Assembly: GCA_042854365.1 (NCBI GenBank)
Contig: AP031437.1
Location: 434,001-498,000 of the forward strand
DNA length: 64,000 nt
Direction of reading: 5' to 3'
DNA from: Anaeromassilibacillus sp001305115
GTDB taxonomy: Bacteria > Bacillota > Clostridia > Oscillospirales > Acutalibacteraceae
The position numbers and the translations under genes were made by a program. Within the stretch, counting starts at the first letter, position 1, and the number at the start of each line of letters is the position of its first letter. This document shows positions 51,547-59,961 of this stretch, piece after piece. The notes below the pieces were generated by a model. The model worked only from the letters and a program-made list of their open reading frames with translations, did no database searches and was not told the DNA's origin.

Positions 51547-53837
51547 AGAAACTACTCGCTTTACTTTTGGCGTTTTGCCTCACCTTTTGCGGGGGAACAT
51601 CTGCATTTGCAGACGTGGCATCCACTGTCGCAGTTGCATCCACCGGAACCTTTCAGATCGATAACACTTCGATTGCTATAAAAATCGGAGAAAGCGCGGT
51701 CCTTACCGCCTATGAAAACGGTTCTCCAACGATGAACGCCACCTGGACCGTCAGCAATCCGAGCATTGCCACAGTCAGCAATGGCCTGGTTACAGGGCAT
51801 CAGCTCGGTACCACTGCGGTAACCGCCACCAATAGTGCCGGAGAGAGTGTCACTTGTTATGTTCATGTCATTTTGAAAGGTATCGATGTCTCCTCCTGGC
51901 AGGGCAACATCGACTGGGGTACGGTCAAAAATCAGGGGATTGATTTTGCTATTATCCGCACCGGTTATGGCAAGACGGCCCCAGAAGTGCAGACGGACGC
52001 CTATTTTGAACAGAACTACAGCGGCGCGACAGCAAATGGCATCAAAGTTGGCGCATACCATTACAGTTATGCGGAAAACGTCCAGGATGCTTTGCAGGAG
52101 GCGGATTTTTGCCTGAGTATTCTGAATGGAAGAAAATTGGATTATCCGGTTTTCTATGATATTGAGGACACGATCCACCGCACGATGGACGCCGATCTGA
52201 TGGCAGATATCGTGGAAGCTTTCTGCGGAAAAATGGAAGCTGCCGGGTATCGCACAGGCGTATACAGTTCGGTCAATATCTTTAATTCCAATCTTTCCAG
52301 CCCACGCTTGGACAAATACGACCGCTGGGTGGCCAGCTGGGGAAAGGATGTCCCCAACTTTAACAAGGCATATACCATTTGGCAGTATGCCTATGGTACC
52401 CTTTCCGGTGTAAACGGAAATGTAGACCTCAATTACTCGTTTAAAGACTATTCTCAGGCGGGTACGCCGGTGAACCCTTCCACCCCTTCTACGCCAACCC
52501 TAACCTGTGACACGTCTTCCTATACCTTTGGTTCGAACGATGTATATTATTATAAGGTCTTTACATCCAGCGCCACGCAGCCAACCGCGACTTCTTCCAA
52601 TCCATCCGCTGTCTCGGTGACCTTTGGCAAAAAAGTGAGCGACGGGTACATTTTCCAGATCAACAATGTCGGTGCTGGTACGGCTACTATTACGACTACC
52701 ACAGCCGAAGGCGCATCTGTCAGTTTCCAAGCGACCGGGAATCGATCAGCAACAGGTTCTAAATTGACCTGTGACACTTCTTCTTATACATTTAGTAATA
52801 ATTCTGCTTATTATTACAAAGTATTTACGGACAGTATTGTTCAGCCGACCGCGACTTCTTCCAATCCGTCGGTCGTTTCTGTGACCTTTGGCAAGAAGGT
52901 ATCCGATGGATATATCTTCCAGATCAACAATGTTGGTACTGGTACGGCGGTCATTACCACTACTACTGTGGATGGTGCATCTGTCAGCTTCCAAGCCACT
53001 GGAAATAAGTCCATTGTTTCCAAACCTCCCCTGGCTTGCGACACTACATCTCCGTATACGTTCGGTAGCAATTCGACATATTATTACAAAGTGTTTACAA
53101 ATAGCGCCACGCGGCCAACAGCGACTTCCTCTAATCCGTCGGTTGTTTCTGTGACCTTTGGCAAGAAGGTATCCGATGGATACATCTTCCAGATCAACAA
53201 CGTGGGTACCGGTACGGCAGTCATTACGACAACGGCAGCGGATGGTTCTTCCGTCAGTTTCCAGGCAACGGGGACTAAGTCCACTTCGACGAGTTCTCCT
53301 CTGAAATGTGACACTACTGCGCCGTATACCTTTGGAAGCAATTCCTCCTATTATTATAAGGTGTTTACGACCAGTGCTACACAGCCGACCGCTACCTCCT
53401 CCAATCCGTCCGCTGTTTCCGTAACCTTTGGCAAAAAAGTGAGTGACGGATACATTTTCCAGATCAACAATGTGGGGACCGGTACGGCAGTTATCACGAC
53501 AACAACGGCGGACGGTTCCTCTGTCAGCTTCCAGGCAACGGGCACCAAAGCTTCGTCGGGGACCGCACCTTCCAGCGGGAGTTTGGTCTGCGATACCACT
53601 TATCCATTCACCATCAAGCGAGGGAATGTTTATACGTTCCTCTTTACTCCAAAAGGAACTGTCGGAACACCACAATTTACCACTGGAAACAGCAATGTTT
53701 TGATTACAGCCGGCCTCAAACTGCGAAATGGCTCCTATCTGCTTACAGTGAAAGGGGTCGGAACTGGAAGCACTGGCGTTTACGCCACCATTCCTGGCCA
53801 GGCACCGATCAATTATTGCACGGTAAATGTTCAATAA
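51543..53837 (+). CDS. Secreted GH25 lysozyme with Big_2 and four C-terminal repeats
   Basis: 764 residues from a TTG start; AAAGGAGGAGC lies seven bases upstream. Signal peptide 1-24. Big_2 Ig-like domain about 35-108. GH25 muramidase about 110-305 with GIDVSSWQGNIDWG (first catalytic Asp) and PVFYDIEDT (DxE pair). A Pro/Thr linker leads to four near-identical units of about 85 residues, each with CDT, SYYYKVF, ATSSNPS, VTFGKKVSDGYIFQINNVG and VSFQATG. A final 85-residue domain is related to the ends of the GH92 and GH97 proteins. GH25 enzymes cleave the N-acetylmuramyl bond of peptidoglycan; here it could remodel the wall or attack competitors. It has its own promoter, so it is not part of the retron operon. 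Confidence 0.93.
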   Translation: MKKLLALLLAFCLTFCGGTSAFADVASTVAVASTGTFQIDNTSIAIKIGESAVLTAYENGSPTMNATWTVSNPSIATVSNGLVTGHQLGTTAVTATNSAGESVTCYVHVILKGIDVSSWQGNIDWGTVKNQGIDFAIIRTGYGKTAPEVQTDAYFEQNYSGATANGIKVGAYHYSYAENVQDALQEADFCLSILNGRKLDYPVFYDIEDTIHRTMDADLMADIVEAFCGKMEAAGYRTGVYSSVNIFNSNLSSPRLDKYDRWVASWGKDVPNFNKAYTIWQYAYGTLSGVNGNVDLNYSFKDYSQAGTPVNPSTPSTPTLTCDTSSYTFGSNDVYYYKVFTSSATQPTATSSNPSAVSVTFGKKVSDGYIFQINNVGAGTATITTTTAEGASVSFQATGNRSATGSKLTCDTSSYTFSNNSAYYYKVFTDSIVQPTATSSNPSVVSVTFGKKVSDGYIFQINNVGTGTAVITTTTVDGASVSFQATGNKSIVSKPPLACDTTSPYTFGSNSTYYYKVFTNSATRPTATSSNPSVVSVTFGKKVSDGYIFQINNVGTGTAVITTTAADGSSVSFQATGTKSTSTSSPLKCDTTAPYTFGSNSSYYYKVFTTSATQPTATSSNPSAVSVTFGKKVSDGYIFQINNVGTGTAVITTTTADGSSVSFQATGTKASSGTAPSSGSLVCDTTYPFTIKRGNVYTFLFTPKGTVGTPQFTTGNSNVLITAGLKLRNGSYLLTVKGVGTGSTGVYATIPGQAPINYCTVNVQ

Positions 53838-53907
53838 GGCTGGATTTGTCGCGTGTTTGAAGGTTCCATTTGAGAGGAACGATAAGGTTCACTATAATCT
53901 TGATACA

Positions 53908-54003
53908 GAAAATTCGATTATCCGCATAAATACAGCGTTTAAGGACTATTCATCTCATAAAAAAGCAACTATTTTACCATGATTGAATGAACCTTGATAT
54001 GAC
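53908..54003 (+). repeat. Left inverted repeat of an AT-rich cassette
   Basis: Its outer part contains TCGATTATCCGCATAAA (53914-53930) and its inner part ATTTTACCATGATTGAATGA, then CTTGATATGA. The reverse complement of 54891-54985 carries the same two blocks at the same ends, with a variable middle. Confidence 0.85.
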
Positions 54004-54014
54004 AGAAAAAGAAC

Positions 54015-54050
54015 AAGGGAGATTGCACAAAAATGTGTATCTCCCTTTTC
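54015..54050 (+). terminator. Terminator just inside the cassette
   Basis: AAGGGAGAT (54015-54023) pairs with ATCTCCCTT (54039-54047), the inner GCACA/TGTGT also pairs, and TTC follows. Confidence 0.85.
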
Positions 54051-54092
54051 TCATGGTTACAATTTTATTTCACTTTGGTGTACAAACAAAAA

Positions 54093-54282
54093 AGTAACTA
54101 TTGTTCCATTTCATGAGGTATCAGTAGAACATGCTTACAAAGAGGGTGAGGGTAATAAAACTTTAGATTTTTGGAGAGAAGCTCATGAAAAATTCTTTAC
54201 GGAGTGTTTGAATCAGGTTGGATTGAAATTTACTACTGACATGAAAGTCGTATGTGAAGAATTTTCAGTTGTATATAAATAG
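54093..54282 (+). pseudogene. 5'-truncated ASCH-domain gene
   Basis: A frame ending at TAG 54280-54282 encodes VTIVPFHEVSVEHAYKEGEG, then NKTLDFWREAHEKFF and a C-terminal tail. This is the second half of an ASCH domain (compare the family pattern of EGEG, then a D/E-Y/F-W-R-x-x-H block), a fold related to PUA that binds RNA or modified bases. The N-terminal half and any start codon are missing; left of about 54093 the match stops. It is AT-rich like the GNAT gene beside it and sits within the inverted-repeat cassette. Confidence 0.75.
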
Positions 54283-54313
54283 TATTTAACTTTTAGTATG
54301 AAGGAGGATTAAA

Positions 54314-54766
54314 ATGGAATTTAGAGAAATTGATAAATACAACTATTGGGATTGTATAGAATTAACTATTGATGATAACCAAGAGGGGTTTGTTGCAGAT
54401 AATAAACAGTCATTGGTAGAAGCTGCTTATGAGGACGGTCTATATACTTTAGGAATATATCTTGAAGAAACGATGATAGGTTTTATCTTATATAATTATG
54501 ATGAAACTTTTCCTGGCTGGTCTATGAGTCGTTTTATGATTGGAAAACAGTTTCAAGGAAAAGGTTATGGAAAACAGGCATCAATAGAATTTTTGGAGTA
54601 TTTTAAAAACAAACACAATACCGATAAGTTATATATTAGTGTTTCTTTAGAAAATATGCTTGCACGTAAAATGTATTCTTCGATTGGATTTACAGAAATC
54701 AAAGAGGTAGAATATGCATTTGGAGACAAGTATTATAAAGAAATTCAAATGGTAAAAGAATTGTAA
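54314..54766 (+). CDS. GNAT-family N-acetyltransferase
   Basis: 150 residues. The acetyl-CoA loop is seen as IGKQFQGKGYGKQASIEFLEY (motif A, about 76-96; the R/Q-x-x-G-x-G/A form is QGKGYG), preceded by MSRFMI and followed by SVSLENMLARKMYSSIGF (motif B). The N-terminal FREIDKYNYWDCIELTI is like the SpeG/spermidine acetyltransferase-like group of Clostridia, so a polyamine or small amine substrate is possible. AAGGAGG precedes the ATG. Its AT-richness and position between inverted repeats suggest horizontal gain. Confidence 0.88.
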   Translation: MEFREIDKYNYWDCIELTIDDNQEGFVADNKQSLVEAAYEDGLYTLGIYLEETMIGFILYNYDETFPGWSMSRFMIGKQFQGKGYGKQASIEFLEYFKNKHNTDKLYISVSLENMLARKMYSSIGFTEIKEVEYAFGDKYYKEIQMVKEL

Positions 54767-54809
54767 TGGCAAACAAATTGCGGCTTAACAACTTCATATT
54801 CATACACAC

Positions 54810-54874
54810 AAAGCAGTTAGTCTTAGGATTGACTGCTTTTTAAAAGACACCATTTAAGTGTAATGATGTCTTTT
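54810..54874 (+). terminator. Terminator pair after the GNAT gene
   Basis: AAAGCAGT (54810-54817) pairs with ACTGCTTT (54832-54839), followed by TTTAAAAG. A second hairpin, AAAGACA/TGTCTTT, occupies 54844-54873. Confidence 0.75.
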
Positions 54875-54890
54875 GGGTGTTATTTTATAG

Positions 54891-54985
54891 TTCATATCAA
54901 GACTCATTCAATCGTGGTAAAATGAATGGTTTTCTATACTTCAAAATACTTGAAAGTATAGTGTTTATGCGGATAATCGAAAATT
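54891..54985 (-). repeat. Right inverted repeat of the AT-rich cassette
   Basis: The reverse complement of this stretch matches 53908-54003 at both ends (17 of 17 in the outer core; about 29 of 32 in the inner block). Target-site duplications were not evident by eye. Confidence 0.85.
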
Positions 54986-55022
54986 AGATATATAATTTAA
55001 TTCAATTTATTAAAAACTATAA

Positions 55023-55074
55023 AAAGAACACCTTACTTTTCGGTTTTTCCGCCGATATAGGGTGCTCTTTTTTT
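55023..55074 (+). terminator. Terminator outside the cassette
   Basis: AGAACACC (55025-55032) pairs with GGTGCTCT (55061-55068) with one mismatch, plus an inner CGG/CCG stem, and a run of about ten T follows. Confidence 0.85.
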
Positions 55075-55200
55075 TTGAATCGTCTTTTTCATTTTTGTAG
55101 AATGCGCTGGGGATTGCCCACCAACGTTTTTTGGATACCCGCTATGCATAGCATTTAGGTTTCATCATTTTGCAATGAAAAGCGAAAATTATAAAAGCGC

Positions 55201-55356
55201 TTACTTGTTTTTCGGCTGTTTCCGGCGTGATGTTCGTTTTCTCTCACACGCAGGTAACAGCTTGTTTTCCTTGCGGTGATGCGCTCGACAAGCCTCGCAT
55301 TTTCCGTGCCGCTTACAGGATTTATACCGGCATGGGCAATCTTGCTTTTCCTCCAT
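55201..55356 (-). CDS. Small Cys-rich zinc-finger-like protein
   Basis: 51 residues. The ATG at 55356 has GGGGAGGAAG in place; the longer frame upstream has no matching site. The pattern CPCRYKSCKRHGKCEACRAH, then LPAC and a Lys/Arg-rich tail, resembles small Cys/His proteins common in Clostridia (C-x-C-x4-C-x5-C-x2-C with a later C). It could bind one zinc ion. Function unknown. Confidence 0.7.
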   Translation of the reverse strand: MEEKQDCPCRYKSCKRHGKCEACRAHHRKENKLLPACERKRTSRRKQPKNK

Positions 55357-55897
55357 TGGACTTCCTCCCCGAATCAGATTTTTTAAACAGTTTCCCCTTT
55401 TTGAGCAGGGGTTAAACGGACGATTGGCAATTTTGTTTGTCCCTGGGAAAGGCAACATTCCCGCCCCGTGCTATCCTGTTCAGAAGTTTAAAATGTCTTT
55501 TACTCCCTCAGTACACCGAGCATATTCTATTTTCACAAGTAGCCGAGTGGCGGCCGTCACCGGTATAGTTAGGGCTGTTTATCCACAATTAACCAATTGA
55601 CAATGTTTGTACAGATTCATCATTGAGCATCATATTCCCTAGGAATGATACAGTTGGATCTGTGAGATTGACAAAACAACAAAATCTTTTATTTACTCTT
55701 ACGCATCGACTATGGCCGGGTAAAGGAGCATCTGGCTTCTTTGGAAAACGACGATGGGCCGCTTCCATAATCTTTGAATTTGAACGGCGCTTGCACGGCG
55801 GTTTTTCTGCATTGCTCTTTTTTCGCCTCCTTTTGCGCCTACAATTTTTTCTCGATTGCCCATTAACTTTTTATTTGCAGAGTTGTTGGAGACAAAG
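55357..55897. other. Intergenic stretch of about 540 bp without a supported gene
   Basis: The open frame on the plus strand at 55623-55937 has no ribosome binding site and a composition unlike the real genes, so it is not called. I see no other structure apart from the terminator that closes the stretch. Confidence 0.4.
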
Positions 55898-55935
55898 GGG
55901 CTGCTATGCAAAGCACATGCATAGCAGCCCTTTTT
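55898..55935. terminator. Terminator after the minus-strand M61-like gene
   Basis: GGGCTGCTATGCA (55898-55910) pairs perfectly with TGCATAGCAGCCC (55918-55930). TTTTT follows on the plus strand and CTTTG on the minus strand. Confidence 0.8.
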
Positions 55936-55949
55936 GACCTGTTTCTTAG

Positions 55950-57704
55950 TTAAGAGGATTCTCCCTGTATATTTGCGCGGGTATTATCCACGGGAACACC
56001 CTGTGTGGTTAGCCAATCTTCCCACTTTTGCAAATTTTCTTCATCTGCTAATAACGCATATCGCAGCATTGGTTCATCGAATGGTACACCACATACCTGT
56101 GCACGCAGTGCATATTGCTTGAGCAATGTCCAGATCACAGGGCAATGTTCCTTGACCAGCTGTTCTGTCTCTGCATCTGCAAACGAAGCCTCTTGAAATA
56201 TAGGCAGATTCTGTAATCTCCGTGCTGTCTCCAGGTCAGGCAGATCACAGGGATATTGTCCCAGCTGGCTGGTCATCCAGCTTGCCAGCATGGTTTCTAC
56301 ATCCGCCACATCGTCCAACGCACGTTGCTCCGGATAGGAAGGATCGGCCTCCTCCCACAGGGGCAATAGTTCTTCCGACTGGAACCAGCGGTTGTATACT
56401 TCTCCAGCCTCTGCTCCTAAGAGGTCCGATAAGAGGGCCGCGCAGGAAAAGTCCGCATCCGGATCTGCCAAAATGGCGTGCAAAACCGCATCTTGCCGCC
56501 CAGATAATTCAGATGCACGATCTTCCACAAGTTTGACTACCAATGGCGCCTGTATGTAGTGTAGAAATTCCTTACGCCCTTCGGATTCTGAAATCAACGC
56601 CTCATCCATAGGAGCAAAGGAGAAGAGGGCCGGGTCCTTGATCCGGATGGTCAAGTACCGGTTAAATAGGGATTGAAATTGCCATTCCGGCCGGATGCCC
56701 AACTGCTCACGTTGTTTTTCTGGTAAAGCACTCATGGATGCATTCTCATAGTAGGTCGCCAAACCTTCATAAAACCAGAGGTTCGGCGCCGCGTGGAACG
56801 TTTGGGTTGGAATCCTGCTGTCGAAATAGGCATGGAACATCCGATGGCTGAGCAGTTCCCAGTCCCTTCGGCTTGTCTCGTCAAAGGTTGCACAAACACT
56901 ATGTATCCCCGCTCCCCCGATGACTGCTTCTCCATCATCTGGAAGCAACAGAATCTGATATGGTTGTTCTTCCATTCCAAACCGCTGTGCATAATAAGCG
57001 CGCAACGCTGCGACACCGGAGGAAAGATCCTCAGAAAAGCGCGCCTCTTCTCCAGCGAGCCCATAGACCGCCGCGCCTCCGGTCTGTTCCGCGGAAAAAT
57101 ATTGCGTAAAGTTCCCCATGGCAAATGCATCGTTGCTCAAATTGTAGGCATCTGCCCAAGAAACCTCCCGAAGCTCCTCAAAGGGCAGAACCGCTGTCCA
57201 ACCTTCCCGGGGATTCATAGATACTTGCAGCGATCGGACTACGGCCTCCTCCTGAGGGTACCCATCTTGGTAAAATTCCATGGGCAGAAGCAAAGCCTGC
57301 CCTCCATCAAATACACAATAATCTTCCCGCACGGATCCCCGCTGTCCATGTTTTCCGGAAGCCCCCAACGAGATCTGGTACACCAGTGAGACCTTTCCTC
57401 CCCGTTTCAAAGCAAAGCTGAGAGCATCATCGGTTTGTTGGGCGGGTACGCTTACCCCATCTGCACCCGTACAGGATTGGATGGCTATATTTTTATCTCC
57501 TATATAAAAAGAAACCGTTCTATCTTTGGAAAGTGGCGTGCTTTGTACATCGAGGACAATCTCTAATGTCCCTTCTTTTACCTGTGGAGCCGATACTGTG
57601 TAATGCAGATCATATTTTTGATCCAAAGTAAAGAAAAGAATGGCCGCTACGGTCAATGCAACGATCACACTGCTAAGGGCTATCCACCTGATCTTATGAC
57701 GCAT
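55950..57704 (-). CDS. Membrane-anchored protein with a degenerate gluzincin (M1/M61-like) site
   Basis: 584 residues. The ATG at 57704 is used because GGGGGAGAAA precedes it and a signal anchor follows (RHKIRWIALSSVIVALTVAA). The exterior part resembles M61-type peptidases: an N-terminal beta domain with FALKRGGKVSLVYQI, then LLSHRMFHAYFDSR where the family has HExxH, and APNLWFYEGLATYYE where the family has the WxxEG third zinc ligand. The catalytic Glu is replaced (HRMFH), so hydrolysis is unlikely while zinc binding might remain. It is divergently placed from a paralogue at 57994. Possibly a surface binding protein rather than a protease. Confidence 0.7.
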   Translation of the reverse strand: MRHKIRWIALSSVIVALTVAAILFFTLDQKYDLHYTVSAPQVKEGTLEIVLDVQSTPLSKDRTVSFYIGDKNIAIQSCTGADGVSVPAQQTDDALSFALKRGGKVSLVYQISLGASGKHGQRGSVREDYCVFDGGQALLLPMEFYQDGYPQEEAVVRSLQVSMNPREGWTAVLPFEELREVSWADAYNLSNDAFAMGNFTQYFSAEQTGGAAVYGLAGEEARFSEDLSSGVAALRAYYAQRFGMEEQPYQILLLPDDGEAVIGGAGIHSVCATFDETSRRDWELLSHRMFHAYFDSRIPTQTFHAAPNLWFYEGLATYYENASMSALPEKQREQLGIRPEWQFQSLFNRYLTIRIKDPALFSFAPMDEALISESEGRKEFLHYIQAPLVVKLVEDRASELSGRQDAVLHAILADPDADFSCAALLSDLLGAEAGEVYNRWFQSEELLPLWEEADPSYPEQRALDDVADVETMLASWMTSQLGQYPCDLPDLETARRLQNLPIFQEASFADAETEQLVKEHCPVIWTLLKQYALRAQVCGVPFDEPMLRYALLADEENLQKWEDWLTTQGVPVDNTRANIQGESS

Positions 57705-57993
57705 CGTTTCTCCCCCGAAATTCATCCTTTTTCAGACCTGGTTCCATGACATTTCTGTCAATGATATAGAATATTTTATTAATTTTTATCTACTTATTTC
57801 AAGTAAATTATTTATTTTCCCAAAGACACCCCCCTGTATTCAAAAAATGTTCCCCTACTTTTTCCAAGGAGAATACCTGTATAATATTGATAAGAGGAGT
57901 TTACCAATTCACTGGAAGGGATTTTATACACGTACATTTTCATCAATCTGCATAGATTTTTAACCCCGCAACTTTTTGGAGGTGTGATCTTTT

Positions 57994-59781
57994 ATGAAAA
58001 AGAATCGATTGATCGGCGGATGTGCCGCTTTGTTGCTTGTGAGTCTGGCCTCGTTTGGTCTGTGGCATACGCAGGGGGATGCCTCTTACCATATGGACAC
58101 CGATCTCGCACAATTTGGAATCGGTTACACGGTCGAGCCTACCGACATCGATGGAAAAATCCTAAGCGTATCGATTGAGTTAACCCCCGACCAGCTGTCG
58201 CCGGACCGTATGTTTTATCTGGATGTTGGTGAGGTTGAGGCGTCTGAGCCCACCTGCACCGAGGCAGACGGCATAGAGGTCGCCTTGAACGACCTGGGAA
58301 GTGCCTGGGAAATCGGGCCGGTGTCCGAGGACTGCGAATCGCTCGTTTTTCAATACGACGTCAAACTCGGTGAAGGCACCGACGTTGATTTTCAGGTGGA
58401 AGGGGATCTCTACAAGGATCTGTTGGCTTTCCAAGGCAAAAAGGTGCTGATGATGCCCTTGTTTGACGCCAACAATCTCCCGTATATGGAAAAGTATATC
58501 AGCAGCGTATCCTTCCAGCTGACGGGAGAAAACGATTGGAATTCCATTATCCCCTTCACTCCCGCCAATAGCACCGAGCACGCCTTTCAGTTGGAGCGCC
58601 CTACTTGGTATGACTTCTACGATCTGATTCAATCAAGCTACTGTTTTGGCAGCTTTGAGCCTCTGAATCTCTCTTCTGATGGAGAAACTGCGGTGTTCTA
58701 TCTCGACAGCGCCATCCGAGAAAGCGCCGAATTGAGCGACCTGAGCGCTGTAATTTCTTTCTATAACTATTATGTGGATGTATTCGGCAGCAATCTGGAA
58801 AAACCCGTCGTCCTTCTGCGAACCAATGAAGACGGTGAAAGTTCCATCCTATCCGGCGTCGGAGGAGAAGGTGCGGCAATTTCTCTCTCCATGTACACCC
58901 CGGATGCCTGTCAAACGATGTCGCGCACCCTTTACCATGCGTTCTTTGACAGCAAGGTTCATGCGAGAAACTTGCATTATCAGCCAAATGAATGGTTGTA
59001 TCGCGGCTTGGGGGACCGTTACATCAATGCCTCTGCGGATGCACTACCCCAAGAGTTGAAGGATCTCTATGGCATCGAGGTACAGGATAATCTCAATACC
59101 CGCTATATGAAGTATTTATTTGTCTCGCTGAAGGACCCCACCATGGCTGCCCTCTCCTCCGACATGGAGGGATCGATGGCAGCTGGACAAGAAGATTTTT
59201 ACTTCAACGTCAAGGTGCCTCTGATCTTGGAAACCATCGAAAGCTTCACCAGCCAAACACAGGAAAACGCCCTGCTGCACTATTTGATGGAATTACCCCA
59301 GCATCAGGATGTAAATATCTCACGATTGATGCAGGATTTGTTGGGAGAAAACGAAGCCATGGTGCGCGCGTACTTCTCCGGGACCTCGTTCATTCCAAAC
59401 TATTGGAACCTCTCTGCACAGAATTGGAGTCCGGAGTACACGGTCAATTTGCTGGCCAGCTATGAGGATAACCTCTCTGCTTTATTCGATCAGCAGTATG
59501 TCCTCTATCCTTACGATCCAGTCTTTTTGATTGAAACAGATCAACTAAAACAGGAAATTGAGGAACGCGGGCTGTCGTTTGCAACCCCGGAAGTAGAACA
59601 GTTGGTAAAGAACTATTCAGAGACACTTTACCTGCTCCTCATGCAGAATGCCCTGCGCGCCGACCTCTGCGGCATTGAGGACCCCGGCGCCGCGGGGGTA
59701 AAAACCGAACTCAATTCCCAGGAAAACGGGCAGATATGGGCTGACTATGTGACCTCTGTTGGAATAGAGGAATCCATCTAA
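57994..59781 (+). CDS. Secreted paralogue with a fully lost gluzincin site
   Basis: 595 residues, signal peptide MKKNRLIGGCAALLLVSLAS, with TTGGAGGTG before the ATG. It aligns along its length with the protein encoded at 55950-57704: YTVEPTDIDGKIL, a beta domain, SRTLYHAFFDSKVHARN, and PNEWLYRGLGDRYIN, where the paralogue keeps HRMFH and WFYEGLA. Both zinc ligands of the HExxH site that matter and the later Glu are gone (RTLYH; YRG), so it cannot be a zinc peptidase. The two genes diverge from a 289-bp gap. Role unknown; pairing suggests a complex or successive duplication and loss. Confidence 0.7.
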   Translation: MKKNRLIGGCAALLLVSLASFGLWHTQGDASYHMDTDLAQFGIGYTVEPTDIDGKILSVSIELTPDQLSPDRMFYLDVGEVEASEPTCTEADGIEVALNDLGSAWEIGPVSEDCESLVFQYDVKLGEGTDVDFQVEGDLYKDLLAFQGKKVLMMPLFDANNLPYMEKYISSVSFQLTGENDWNSIIPFTPANSTEHAFQLERPTWYDFYDLIQSSYCFGSFEPLNLSSDGETAVFYLDSAIRESAELSDLSAVISFYNYYVDVFGSNLEKPVVLLRTNEDGESSILSGVGGEGAAISLSMYTPDACQTMSRTLYHAFFDSKVHARNLHYQPNEWLYRGLGDRYINASADALPQELKDLYGIEVQDNLNTRYMKYLFVSLKDPTMAALSSDMEGSMAAGQEDFYFNVKVPLILETIESFTSQTQENALLHYLMELPQHQDVNISRLMQDLLGENEAMVRAYFSGTSFIPNYWNLSAQNWSPEYTVNLLASYEDNLSALFDQQYVLYPYDPVFLIETDQLKQEIEERGLSFATPEVEQLVKNYSETLYLLLMQNALRADLCGIEDPGAAGVKTELNSQENGQIWADYVTSVGIEESI

Positions 59782-59961
59782 GCTGACAAAACATCGGTTT
59801 TCGATGTTTGCAGATATTTACAAACTAAGCCTGCGCTGTCATGTAGGCACAACCCAAACGAATTGAAAGGAGCGTGTGTAATCTATCGGGAAATCACCCA
59901 GCGCTTTTTAAAAATTTGCGCCCCGCTTTGGGCGGACGTGCAAACAAAGAAGGAGAAACGT

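Noticed and set aside
51543..53837. GH25 lysozyme as the retron effector
   Set aside because: A strong terminator ends the retron and the lysozyme has its own consensus promoter; it has a signal peptide and acts outside the cell.
55623..55937. Plus-strand open frame of 104 codons
   Set aside because: No ribosome binding site, low-complexity composition, and it overlaps the terminator hairpin at 55898-55935.
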